Positions 18,401-30,400 of a DNA stretch of 64,000 bases are shown one piece after another. Within the stretch, counting starts at the first letter, position 1. Each line of letters starts with the position of its first letter. Below the pieces are notes generated by a model. It did not search any database. It had not been told where the DNA came from and saw only the letters and a program-made list of their open reading frames with translations. This stretch comes from Corella eumyota (taxonomy: Eukaryota > Chordata > Ascidiacea > Phlebobranchia > Corellidae), in the NCBI GenBank assembly GCA_963082875.1, contig OY720098.1, positions 7,378,001-7,442,000 of the forward strand. The letters are read 5' to 3'. Made by a program: the position numbers and the translations under genes.

Positions 18401-21400
18401 TTTTACTGGAAATCAATGTCAAACTAGTAAAATTCGATTGAAATTAGATAGACAACATTAAAAATAAAAAATGTTTAAAGGTTGTAATTTTAGATATAAA
18501 CGGATGTCAACCAAACCCATGTCAAAACGCTGGAACTTGTGTTGATATGATTAATGATTATAAATGCAGTTGTCCAACTGGTTATGCTGGAAAAAATTGT
18601 GGTATAAGAAAGTGCATAAATATATAGTAATATAATCGACTCACTATTAACATTTTAACTTATTTTATAGTTAAATTTGAGGTTCGTTATTCAAGTTCCC
18701 GAACTGTAATCAAAGGTGAAGACTTAACAATGTGGTTTAAGGTTTTTGTAAATGTTGAAGGAAGTGTTCGCTGTTACTTAAACTTTGGCGGAAATATTAT
18801 ATTTACATCGCTTATTATTCAATATCAACAAAGGTGGGTGGTACTTTTATTTTATTACTTTAAAGAAATCAATTATTATTGTTTTTTAGATCTTTGAATG
18901 TAACTCATGTTATTAAAAATGTACAATCTAATAATGGCGGTAATTATTTGCTAAGATGTAAATTTACATCACCTAGTGGAGATGTTTCTGAAGTAACCTA
19001 TGAATTACATGTTGTGGTACATAGTAAGTTAAATAATGCTCTGATTTATTTTTAATACAAAAACAACAACTCAATTTGAGTATTGTGTAAACGTAAACTT
19101 TATAAAAAAAAGTTAAATGTAAATGACCCTAACATTTTTATTTTTAAATTTACGATTGTAAACATTTTTACAGTTCCTGCAAATATAGAAGTATCTAAAA
19201 CTAACGTTAAAATAACAAGAACTTTACAATCTCAACAAACCACAATTGAATGTACTTCAACTGGTAATCCAATACCAAGTGTTACTTGGAAAAATAATGA
19301 AGTTGATATAACGACAAATACTAATAATGTTTATCAAATTCGGTTATCCACCTACCCAATACAAAAAACGACTTTAACTTTTAAAAATGTAAGTAAAATG
19401 TGGATTAATTAAAAAACTTGATTCTAAAAGCACTTTATTACCAACAACAAAATTTTTAGGCTAAGTTTACAGATTCAGGTGAATATGTCTGTATTGCATC
19501 AAATGTTATTGGTATGACTATGACACAACATCAAGTAACGAAAACTATTACGGTTGTTGTAATGGGTATGCAAATCGTTTTTTTATTACCACACAAATTT
19601 AATGAGTATATTTAGTTTAACATGAATAAATGGGTATTAAAGAATATAAATTTTCTAACTTATGTTTAAAATGCACTGTATATGATAGGAATCCCGGAAA
19701 TTGTTGTTCCACTAAATTACTTGGGTTTTCCGTCTAACAACAAAGTTCAATTTACATGTGCCTTTGATGGAAATCCTTTACCTAATATTGAATGGAGATT
19801 TGTTGACAACACAACTATTCCAACCACAAGTCAATTTAAGGTAAAAAAATATTATTTTAAATTATAGTTTTTCTAATCTACTGTTTGCTGATTTTTGGTA
19901 GCTGAATTACACAACATATTCTAAAATATTTCGAACGGAAAGTACTTTAACTGTATATGGAACATCTTGCAAACAAGTTGCTTTGATGAAATATCAATGT
20001 TTGTCTTTAAATTCTATAGCTTTAACATTTGTAACAAGTGAACAATTTGTTGTTGATAAAGGTGAGATTCAAAACAAAACCTCACATTAGTTTTTTTGGT
20101 AAAATATTTAACTTTTTACAGACAAAAATAATTTAATTTTTGGCGACAAGATAGTAAATTGTGAACAGGCTTCAAATTACTGCAAACAACAAGGTGGAAG
20201 TTTAGCAACTTTTCGAAGTCAAACTTCTATTTCATTTTTAGGTAAAAAAATTAAATAATATTTTAAAATAATAAAATATTATGTTAAGGTATAATTTAGA
20301 AGTTGGATCATATTGGATTTCTTCACAAACAGTTAATTATTTTACGAACTGGAAATATCCGGGTACTCAACCCCACCCTGATGGTTGTGTTCGTGTTTAT
20401 AATAAACAGTTTGTTGGATACGTACGTAATGCCTCTGCACTTTGTGCAGGTACAGTATTTATTATTGCATTTAATTTAATTATAAATGTTGTATAATTTC
20501 GGTGGTAAATATTTCTTATTTGTTTTATAAAATGTTACTTTTTTATTTTAAATGTAAAAATTTGGTAGAACGTTTACTAATTATTTACATTAAAATTTTT
20601 AGTTGAAAACGCAATTCAACCCAATATTACAGTTGAGAGTGATATTTGTGATGAAACAAAACTAAATATTTCTTGGAATATTTTGCCAGGAGCATTATCT
20701 TTCCAACATAAACTTATATACAAAGCTTTATCAGGGTAAACTTTTGTTAATTTTGGTGTTTTTTACGTAAACATTTTACCTAACTAAATAAAAAACATAT
20801 TTTTCAAGACGCTTGTTTATTTCAGAACGTCAAATAACACAGTTATATTAAAACAAAGAGTAACAAACTATTTGGCTTCTTATCTTAATTTAAATGCAAT
20901 ATATCTGATACAGGTCAGTTGTAATTATAAGAATTCTATATAAATGGAAAAACAGCAATAATTTTGTTTTTCAAGGTAATTCCTCTTTATGAAGGATGCC
21001 AAAACTCAACTTCACAAATGTTTAGGGAAGTAAAAACGTTAAATACGAACTTAATTCCACCTCAATATACATCTTTATTTTTTAATAAAACCAAAAACGC
21101 TTGCACCTTCTCATGGATAGAACTAAAACAAAACAATGGTGCTGAAGTATACAAGGTTTCATTAAATATAAACCTGTTAGAACTTTTAATTTTTAAGACT
21201 TCGTTAAAGTCAATTGTATTTAAGGTACGCTATTATTTTAAGGTACGCTATTACGAGGAAGTAAATATAAAACGAAATGACGTCACATTTCCTTTCAATC
21301 AGGCTATCACAATAATATTACCATTAAATCAAACTAGTTTTACAGTCACTTTAACTAAGCCAAATACCGATTCCAAATTTCAAGTTGGATTAGTTGGTGA

Positions 21401-22989
21401 TAGCACATGTGACGTTAAAAGCTGGTCACCGTCTGTTTCAGAAATATGTATAACGTTGCCGTCGGGTATTTATCAGATATTTAACATTAACTTTTCTTGT
21501 TGTATAATTTGATATTTTAACACGGTTTAAAACAAATCATGTAATGTATCAACTGGTTTGTAATTTTTTAGTTCCATCATATATTACATCACCACAACAC
21601 AAAGTTACTGGCGGTGAAGTAACTTTAACTTTGAAAAATGTAAATGAAAGAAATGGAATAATAAGGTAACTTAATGTTGTTATATTTAAACCATTTTATA
21701 ATAGTAAAATAGTTATGTTAAACCTTATACATTTTAGCTGCTACTTTGTCGTAATCGCTTTAGCTCAGAACGAGTTAAATATCACACTTTCGAAAAATCC
21801 AAACAACCTTTTTAATAACAGTTACATTGCATTGGCACTAAATGGGTATGAGACAAAAATAAATTTAATATTTCAATTATTAACATACTGATTAAAGACA
21901 TAACTAAAATTAAACTCGACCTCCAAATGTTATCTTAGATTTTCTAATAGTAAAACTGTAAAGCTAGGAGACAATCGTATAACATGTTGTGATGTTACTG
22001 GCAACGCGGTAACACTCTGTTCAGACTCCATCGAAACCAACCAACAACGCCAACAAATTGATTTGATTATAAAGGGAAAAAATCAACCTTTAATCTCGGG
22101 GTCTATGTACCAATATTACGTCATTACTTCTACGCCTGTTAGTGGCGAAAACTTTAATGATGAACCGACAATATTATATGCTACAAGTTCGATCTCAAAA
22201 CCGTTTCTTTTTAAAGTTGATTCGTCAAACGGTAAGTTAAAAACTTACGACAAGGAGCAACATTATAAAATTAACAATTTTTACAAAAGAATAACACATT
22301 ACAATTAACAATTTTTTGCCAAAAAAATAAAATTAACAATTTTTTATATTTTTTTTACAGATTCAAACAGTCTGGTTATTGGTGTAGTTGTTACAGTAAT
22401 GCTTCTCACACTAACTGCGTGTGCAATAGTTGCTTACCAAAAAAAGTAAAAAAATATTTTATGTAAAAAGTTAATATTTTAAATGAGTAAACGGTTACAA
22501 ACTTCTTATTTTTATAAACAATAAAAAAGAAACATTAAAAATAATAAAATAAGGTAAATAACAAAGCTGTTTAAAAACTTTTTTTAAATCTCTAGAACAC
22601 GTCTAAGCTCTTTGGTATTTAAAAGAAGTTCACAATCAAATAAGACAGAACCAACGATTCCAAGTAACATTTTTGCAGTGTCTTAAGTTTTGTAAATGAT
22701 CAACCATATTTGGTTAAATGCGCATTAACGTAACTTTGTTTTAAAGATGTTTATAACAACCAAGAACAAGTTTCACTGGGTTCTCATTATCAAAATGTGG
22801 AACCAAAACCAAACCAAGTAACAGATTACGAAGGTTAGTTATGGACCTATTTTCTTTTGTTTTAAATTTGTAAAAAAAACAAGAATTTAAATGACGAGAT
22901 TTATTTCTTAAGATCCAATTCAAAACAACGACAAATACCAAAACATGACTTTTCAACAACCCAAACAAGAATCAACCTATGAAATGTAA
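15456..22989 (+). CDS. Gene C: EGF-Ig-lectin-FN3 membrane receptor (complete)
   Basis: Thirty-one exons give an unbroken 1317-residue protein. ATG 15456-15458 starts a leader in exon 15456-15528. Eleven EGF exons (15594-18601) are followed by three Ig-like domains (18671-20061), a C-type lectin-like domain (20122-20449), FN3 modules (20603-22231), a membrane helix (22361-22445) and a tyrosine-rich tail ending at TAA 22987-22989. This is the intact full-length model for the family, and its junctions were used to check gene A. The tail carries five tyrosines, including S-H-Y-Q-N-V, which fits the ITIM consensus. It faces gene D tail to tail. Inferred to be a type I receptor for recognition or adhesion; ligand unknown and no named ortholog recognised. 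Confidence 0.87.
15594..18601 (+). other. Gene C EGF repeat array (11 exons)
   Basis: EGF exons: 15594-15710, 16031-16141, 16304-16414, 16678-16791, 16968-17081, 17211-17324, 17604-17717, 17846-17959, 18098-18211, 18313-18426 and 18494-18601. All are phase 1 at both ends. The last uses the donor TGTG|GTATAAG; the more downstream GT at 18612 would create a stop, so the shorter exon is preferred. Exon 16968 has an I-Y-E-C start, replacing the calcium-binding N or D with Y. Confidence 0.85.
18671..20061 (+). other. Gene C Ig-like domain exons
   Basis: Exons 18671-18833, 18890-19023, 19174-19388, 19460-19565, 19689-19840 and 19902-20061 form three Ig-like domains, each split over two exons. Domain 1 has V-R-C-Y-L and a later L-L-R-C; domain 2 has I-E-C-T-S, V-T-W-K and D-S-G-E-Y-V-C-I; domain 3 has F-T-C-A-F and I-E-W-R. 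All six exons are open, in contrast to gene A. Confidence 0.8.
20122..20449 (+). other. Gene C C-type lectin-like domain
   Basis: Exons 20122-20241 and 20300-20449 have the same sizes as in gene A and very similar sequence: [11 protein letters not shown] in the first half, S-Y-W-I-S and C-terminal cysteines in D-G-C-V and A-L-C-A in the second. No EPN, QPD or WND motif is seen. Confidence 0.72.
20603..22231 (+). other. Gene C FN3 modules and membrane-proximal region
   Basis: Exons 20603-20735, 20826-20913, 20976-21155, 21243-21465, 21572-21665, 21738-21845 and 21939-22231. Cores include L-N-I-S-W, F-S-W, V-R-Y-Y-E-E and S-G-S-M-Y-Q-Y-Y. Before exon 21243 a second acceptor at 21223-21224 followed by an 18-base near copy of the exon start would add V-R-Y-Y-F-K in frame. 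The R-R-R-R run of gene A is Q-Q-R-Q here. Confidence 0.75.
22361..22989 (+). other. Gene C transmembrane helix and tyrosine tail
   Basis: Exon 22361-22445 encodes a single helix (L-V-I-G-V-V-V to C-A-I-V-A-Y) with Q-K-K-T stop-transfer. Tail exons 22596-22663, 22747-22833 and 22913-22989 place tyrosines in N-V-Y-N-N, S-H-Y-Q-N-V, T-D-Y-E-D-P, D-K-Y-Q-N-M and terminal T-Y-E-M. Three are YxN sites; S-H-Y-Q-N-V fits the ITIM consensus and Y-Q-N-M fits a PI3-kinase SH2 site. Confidence 0.75.
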
Positions 22990-23562
22990 CCAGACAAATT
23001 TAACACAAAAAGATATTTCAGCAGAGATATCCCATCAAAAATTTAAAAAAATTAACAACAGAACAGACACTGAAAAATTGTGTTTATCAGTGAACAAAAT
23101 TCTTCTGCAATTATTACAAAAGTGCTTTAAAAATGTAACCAAGAATTGTGTCGTTTAATTGTAAATTGTTTTCGATTTTTTAGTTACTTAATATAGTAAA
23201 AAGCTTTAAAATATATTTCCAATTAATACTTCTTTCAAGTTTGAACATTCAATTTTTTTTAAATTTAAATAACTTGTGATTAAATGATTTCAAGCCCAAA
23301 ATGCTTTGTTTGCCCCCAAAGAAAAAAAATGTTAAAGAAAAGCCAGAAGTTGAACTTAGAATAGTTTCCATAAGACTAATACAAAAGCAACTTACATCTC
23401 TTTTCTTCTTTAGTGGGTATGAGAAAATTAAAAAAGTATAAACAAATATACAGATGTATATAAGTTTAATATAAATATGCAAATATGTGTTACCTAATAA
23501 GCTTAACCATTAGTTGATTATAAATACAAATGCTGGCAATGAACAGAATAGCGTAAAAGCAA
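22990..23562. other. Intergenic between convergent genes C and D
   Basis: Holds both 3' UTRs. No clean AATAAA stands out for either gene, and no additional coding is seen. Confidence 0.45.
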
Positions 23563-24467
23563 TTATCTTAAACTAAGTAAGGCGGTTTGTAAACTATCCA
23601 CAATGGTTGGTAAATCACCGAACTCTTCGACAACAAAAACTCGTTCAGTACCACCAGGTCTTTCCCCAGTTATTATCTGTTAATAAATATAGGTAAAAAT
23701 GTCTCAATATTGTTTAACTTGAGTTTATACTTTAAACAATTACTTACCTGTAACTGTCTTGGAACATATCCTTTAATGCCGACAGCAAATAAGTGAACAC
23801 CTAGACCTCTCGCTAATCCAGAACTTGTTGATAAATACTGGCCATCTAATGCACTACACAAAAATAAATGATAAAAAAGACATTTAACTCGATAACACAA
23901 TAATGTAAACAATCTGTACTTACGGTCCGTCAGTAATAACTACTATAGCCTTTCTAGTACACGGGTCAGTGAACCTAGGTGATGCAGTTAAGTCGATTAA
24001 CACAGCTTTCTCGATAGCATGTGCAGTAAACGACGTGAAACCATGATGTCTCAAGTTGTTTAATGCCGCCTATGATTGACAGTTACAAATTTAAATATTG
24101 TTAATAAATTTATTTTTAATCAAATATTATTTTAAAAATTTAATACTTACGTTAAATTGAGAATGTGTGTTGTATTCGCCCACATCAACATGGGTTTGAA
24201 ATAAGGTTTGTGCTTCACTACTAAGCGGCCTAAAACAACGCACATTAACATTATTATCTATTAAAGTTAATATATTAAAAAAAGGATTTTAGATTTACCT
24301 ATTTCTGTACCAATGTGAAAATTGCAGAACACCAACTCTTGTATGTAGTAAGTTAAACCCAGACACGACGTCTGTGGTAAACTTGACTTCTTGCGCAAAC
24401 TCGCCATCTGTTAAAGAGCCTGAACTATCCAGCAGAAACATCACATCCAAATTGAAAGAATAACAAC
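23563..24467 (-). other. Gene D C-terminal VWA domain
   Basis: Exons 24299-24467, 24151-24229, 23924-24069, 23748-23853 and 23563-23676. The MIDAS motif D-S-S-G-S follows V-M-F-L-L; the distal threonine lies in S-F-T-A-H-A and the aspartate in V-I-T-D-G. All metal-coordinating positions are kept, so the site should be functional. Exon phases match the VWA of gene H exactly. Confidence 0.87.
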
Positions 24468-27400
24468 CTTGTAAAAGGAGTGCAAAAAAGAAATGTATTT
24501 TAACTGTTTAAAATAGAGCAGAATTCTTAACTATAGTTATTTTAACAATGTCTTACCATTGGCATCAGTAGTAACAGAAGGTGTAGGTGGTGTTGCTGGA
24601 AGTCTAGGCGCTGGCTCTTCAGTTTTAACAAAAATAAGGCACAAAAAACATTTAATTACAAAGCAAAATAAACAAAAATTTGACTAGTAAAAAAATAAAA
24701 AATTTTTAAAAAATACTAAAAACACAAAAACTATTACCAGTAGGTAAAATAGTATCTTTATTGTTGCATAAATCATCAGTACAACATCTTAGATCACAGT
24801 CAGTAAGTGTCATCGTGTAGGGTGTGTTTTTAGGTAACCTGTCGGTGAGTAAATCACAAGTCGCAACAGGACACACAACTGATGGAACACATGTGCCGTA
24901 CAATATTTGTCCTAAAATGAATAAATAATTACAAAAAAAAATTGTAGGTTTTTTAAAATTCTGAAGCAAAACGATATGTCATATATACTCAACATTTAAA
25001 ATTTAAATTATCACCTTCAAAGGGGACAAAACTACCGAACACGGTTATTGTTGTGGTGGCAATCACTTGAAGACATTTTGAGTTCAAATCACAACTCATT
25101 TCTTCATTGTGGTTCACAACAAGGGTACTTCCAATATAAGCTAACATCCTATCCGCACACAATGAAGAAAATGTGTCTTCAACTAAAAATAGAAGATATA
25201 CATTATATGCGAAATAATTTTTTTAAAAATGTAAATAAATATCTTTGTATATGTTTTTTTTTATAGTTTGATGTAAATCTTTTTTACCAAGTTTATAGGT
25301 AGCTGAAAATCCTCGCTCATGACCAGAATCATCAGAGTGAAATATAACATAAAGCGATCCAGAACTTGATGTAAATACTGTGTTGTTTGTTAACACAGAT
25401 TCAAGTCTCTCAATCACAGGGGCAAACATGTTACTTCCATCTCTTATCTTTTTCAAACCAATATTTAATCAGAAACAATATAAAATAAGGCAGAAAAATA
25501 TACAGTGAAATTTTATAAAATTTCTTAAAATAAACAATTCTAAAAAACTAAATAAAAAATTTACTTCGACAAAGTCACAACATTCTTCAACATTTAAATC
25601 ATCAAATTCAATTGAGACTTGTCTGCCCTGATCACGTGCCAATATTAACCAATGACAGTCAGAGTTGGGTGGGTATTCACGAGGATGATGAGGGGATAAA
25701 AACTGAATTGGATTCTCTTGTGCTTCTACTGTAAACCCACAAGCATCATTTTGTAACGACAGGGTTGCTTAAATAATAAAATAAAAATTTTGATAAAAAT
25801 TATAAATAAAGTATTTTTAACTAAAATATGTTTTAAAAAAGTATAGAAATAAATAAACTTAACAAATTTGTCTTTATATTACCAGAATAAAAGCAATATA
25901 TACTACACATATACTAATAGAAGCTTTACAATGTATGCTTCTAATATTTCCAATACCTGGTATGGCATCAAAAGTGGCAATAAATCCTTTCTCTTGCTCA
26001 GTTTCATCAGAATAAAACCTTATCACCATTCGGTTAGTGCTTGAAGTATAAACAATATCTTCTTGAGATGAAATTTTGCTGATGAGCCTGCTTCCCTCAT
26101 CTCCATCAAAAATCTTAAACAAATTTTATAAAATATTAAAATTTTACTAAATTTACCCTTGCATAATTTTTTATGTAAGGAGAACTAAGTGCTTAGTTTC
26201 TAAATCAAACAAACTTTAATTTATTTTAAATTATAAACAATTCTTAATCCAAAAATCAAATAATTAAATAAAAAATTAGGATCAAACTAAATAAAAATGT
26301 CAAACTATAACCTCTAAATAGTCGCAACAAGTTTCCATGCTTAATTCCTGGAATTTCAACTGAACAATGTGACCACTAGGAGCAACCAAGACCCACGAAC
26401 AGTTTTGATTGGGTGGATAGTTTTCGGGATAATTGTCTGAAGTTAAAGTTGTTGGTTCTAGTTTAGCAGGTAACCGAGATCCACAAGAATGATTTAACTT
26501 TGGCCCTGCAGTAAAAAATGATCATTAAGCTTTCAGACTAAACTAAACTATAAGCTGACAGTATGTAAAAATGTATTTTGCCTAATTGAAATGTTGCATT
26601 AAATCCTCTAAAATGATCGGTCATATCAGTAGTTAACTTGATATACAAAGATCCACTCAGAGACTTGAATGCATTGTCATCAGGTAAAATATAACTTATA
26701 GAGCGAATAAGGGGAGCAGATGCAGAAGTACCATCAAAAATCTAAAAAAAAGAATTGTAAGCTATTGAATATTGTCACATCTTAGTTAAAACAATGATTT
26801 AAAAATTTAAGATCTTTTAGCAAATACGAATGTATATATATTATTTTAAAGTTTTTTTTGCAATACGCACCTCCAAATGATCACAACAACTTTCTAATCT
26901 CAGATCAAAGAGTAAAAGTTGAACTTGTCTAAAAGGGTCAGGTGACATAATTAACCAATGACATTCCATGTTTGGGTCATAGTTAAGTGGGTACCCAGGT
27001 GAACTAAATGAAACTGGAGTTTCTCCGGCGAATGTTGTAAAACCACAACCCTTTGTGTCTATTAACTTGTTTGCTGTAAGAATAAGGTAATGATAAAACA
27101 CAAACTAAAAAATAACTCAAAATCTTATAAAGATATCAAAAAATATTGAATTAAAAAAATAACACAACTATGATTACAACATAATAATTTTGCTTCAAAA
27201 ACTAATATGTTTCAACTGTATTATTCAATGACCTACCAGGTGCCTGAGATGCAGTGGCCAGAAATCCGCGCTCACTATTTGTAATGTCTGAACAAATATA
27301 AACTGTTAATATATTTGTCATCGATTGAAAAGATAGAGATTTATCAAAATCCTCCATTTTAATTCTAGCTATTTTTCGCTTTTCTTTTCCATCAAATAAC

Positions 27401-30400
27401 TAAAAACAACAAAAAATTTTTTAGAGAAATAAAACGACAATAGTTTAAAATATCTGCAGCTTCCACATAATAAAATAACTAAGTTGCAAGTCAAAAAAAA
27501 GATGAAGTGGTTTAAATTATAATCATATTTTTCCTAAGCAAATTAAATTTTTACACTAGCAAAATAAAATATAAAATCTCCACAAAATCCACAACCAAAA
27601 AAATAAATAATTTTTCAACCTAAATCTGGTTAAGTATAATTACCTCAATATAGTCACAACAAGCTTCCAACTGAATATCAGTGAAGTTTATAAACACTTG
27701 CATTCCTTCCATAGCCACCAACGTCCAACTACAATTTATTCCAACTGGATAATTTGTGGGATAATTTGTTGATTTTATTCTGAGAGGACTGTTTGCAAGA
27801 GATATGATTGATCCACAAGAATCACTTAGTTCATCTATTAATTGTAACAACAAAACTATTAACTAATTGTATTAGACATTTTCTTATAGTAACTAAAAGT
27901 TAAATTAAAAAGCTTTCTAAATGTGCGATTTAAAAAGCTCTTGTTATAATATAACATAACACCAGGCTTATATTACTATTAAAAAGTATATTAAACTCCT
28001 TAATTACAGTAGTTAAATGTTACCTGGAGCATATTGGGTAGAAGCAACAAATCCTCTTTTACTCAAAGAACTATCCGACATAAAATTAACAGTCAACACA
28101 TTACCAGTTGACTGATATATTAGATTTGATTTCAAAGAACCTAAATTAATATTCGCAATTCTTTGTCCCATATCAAAAACCTAAAAATATTATCACATAA
28201 AATTGCCATCAGGCTAACAAAAGTTGTGGACATTTAAACAAATGCTCATTTTAGTCACCTGTATGGAGTCGCAGCATGTTTCAAGTTCAATAAACGAAAA
28301 GTTTAACAAAACTCTGTTTCCAAAGGGCACTTCAAGGACCCAGGTACAATTCAGATTTGATGAATACAAATTCGGATAATTTGGAGAAGTGAAAGTGGTT
28401 GAATTTAATCCAACAGGAATTTGATATCCACAACCAACTACAAATCAATGGAGAAAATGTAAGCCTTTTTAAATGTATTTTATACTAAATAATTTATATT
28501 CATTATATTTATATTTTTTAAATTCTTACAATTATTCATAAGCTCTGTTGTAGTAGTTTCTTCTGTAGATAAAATCTGTGTTCCATCAATAATTCTTTCT
28601 GCAACTTGTGTTGTTTGTGTTTCTGTTGCTATGGCTAGCAAAACTGTAGTTGTTTTTTCTGTTGGAATTGTTGGTTTTAATTCAACTGTAACTGGCATTG
28701 TCACTTCTGGTGCTGAAGTTGTAAGCATGGTTGTTGATTGTGTAGTTGTTGGCACTTCTGTAGTTGTTGTTGATTCTGGTGTAGTTGTTGAGGTTGTTGT
28801 TGATTCAGGAGTGGTTGTTGTAGTTGTTGTTGTGGTTGTCGTAGTTGTTGTAGTAGTAGTGGTTGTTGTCGTTGTTGTTGTAGTTGTTGGAGGGGCAACT
28901 AAAACAACATAGTTTATATCTCATAATAAATATAATTAACGGTAGTAATTCAAAAAAGTTACAAAATTAAACAATGTCATATAAAACCTGAGTAAAAAAG
29001 TGTTCGAAACCCAGAGAAACGAATGCTGTCATCAGATGTAAATTGAAGTGTAATTGGTAAATTTTCATAAACAAAGGATCGTGCTGATATTTCTGAATCT
29101 AAATCACCAGTTAATGTTTCAGAATTTCCTTCATTGTCAGTAATCTAAAAAAACATAAATAAATATGTTTTTTTTTAATTTAAAATAAAAATTGTCTCTA
29201 TGTGTTTAAGTTTTTTGTATGTTACAACTTTAACGTTTAAAATAGTAAAATATTACTAACCACTAACACATCATTGCGATTTTCAGTTTTAAAGGCAGTA
29301 AAGTTAAGAACCAGAGTGTGTTCCTCAGAGGCATAAATAGTCCACATACACTGTGAGTTATGTGGGTAGTGAGATGGAAAGTTTGGAGATGTCAATACTG
29401 ATATAACCTCAGATGCATTTAAATCCCTAACACAACCTATAAAAGGCAAAAATTTTTCAATTTAAACTTTACAATGTTTTTTCTGTTTATATTCTGTTAA
29501 AAAAATATTTTTTTAAACTTACTGTCAATTAAGACACTAGTGGTTGGTTGCTCAGTTGTTTCAGCAGGCAATTCATTTACTAAAATGTAACAGAGTTTTT
29601 AACACAAAAAAAGAATAAACAATAAAAAATAATAAATCAAAACATTTAAAAAAAAACAATGTTGCACCAAAAAGAAAAGGAATCAACAAAAATTTAAGTA
29701 AAAAATTATATAACTATCATATATTTACCACTAGAGTAACTGATAACAAATCCTCTTCTTTCGGTTGAAGAATCAGATTGAAACAACAGAGTGAGAGTTG
29801 AACCACTTGAGTAATATTCTTCACCCGAATGATCTCCAGCTAATCTTGGTTGACCACTTCTGCTACCTGAAATCTGGGAAATTTTGAGTTCAAAATGGCT
29901 GCTTAATAATAATTTTAAAAAATATTCAAAAATAGGTTTCTTCGACAGTTATTAAAATTATTTGATAATATAACAAAAAGGTATACATACCTCCAATCGA
30001 TCACAACAGAATTCTGTTAAAAAATCAGTCAACAAAACTCGAACAAAGCTTTCATTATTCGCAGCCCTTATTATCCAAATGCAATCTTCATTTGGATTAT
30101 ATGGGTTGGGATAGTTTGGTGACATTATTTCCTGGGGAATACCAATAGCCAATGCTTCAAACCCACAAGATCCTAAAACAATAAAACAAACATTTAAACA
30201 AAAAACATAACTACACTAAGTTATATTTATATTAAAAACATGTATTGTTTAAATAAAAGCATTCCAATTTTTATTTTTTAAATTATCGCTACGAATTTAC
30301 GATCGACAAAATTAAAATAAAAAAAATATTAAAAACTTAAGTTTTAACATTAACTAACCTTCTGGTACTGCAGTTGGAATAGTGATTGGATCTATTCTTG

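Noticed and set aside
28631-28912. Plus-strand open frame with long valine run
   Set aside because: It is the reverse complement of the threonine-rich exon of gene D; the exon side has splice sites and correct phase.
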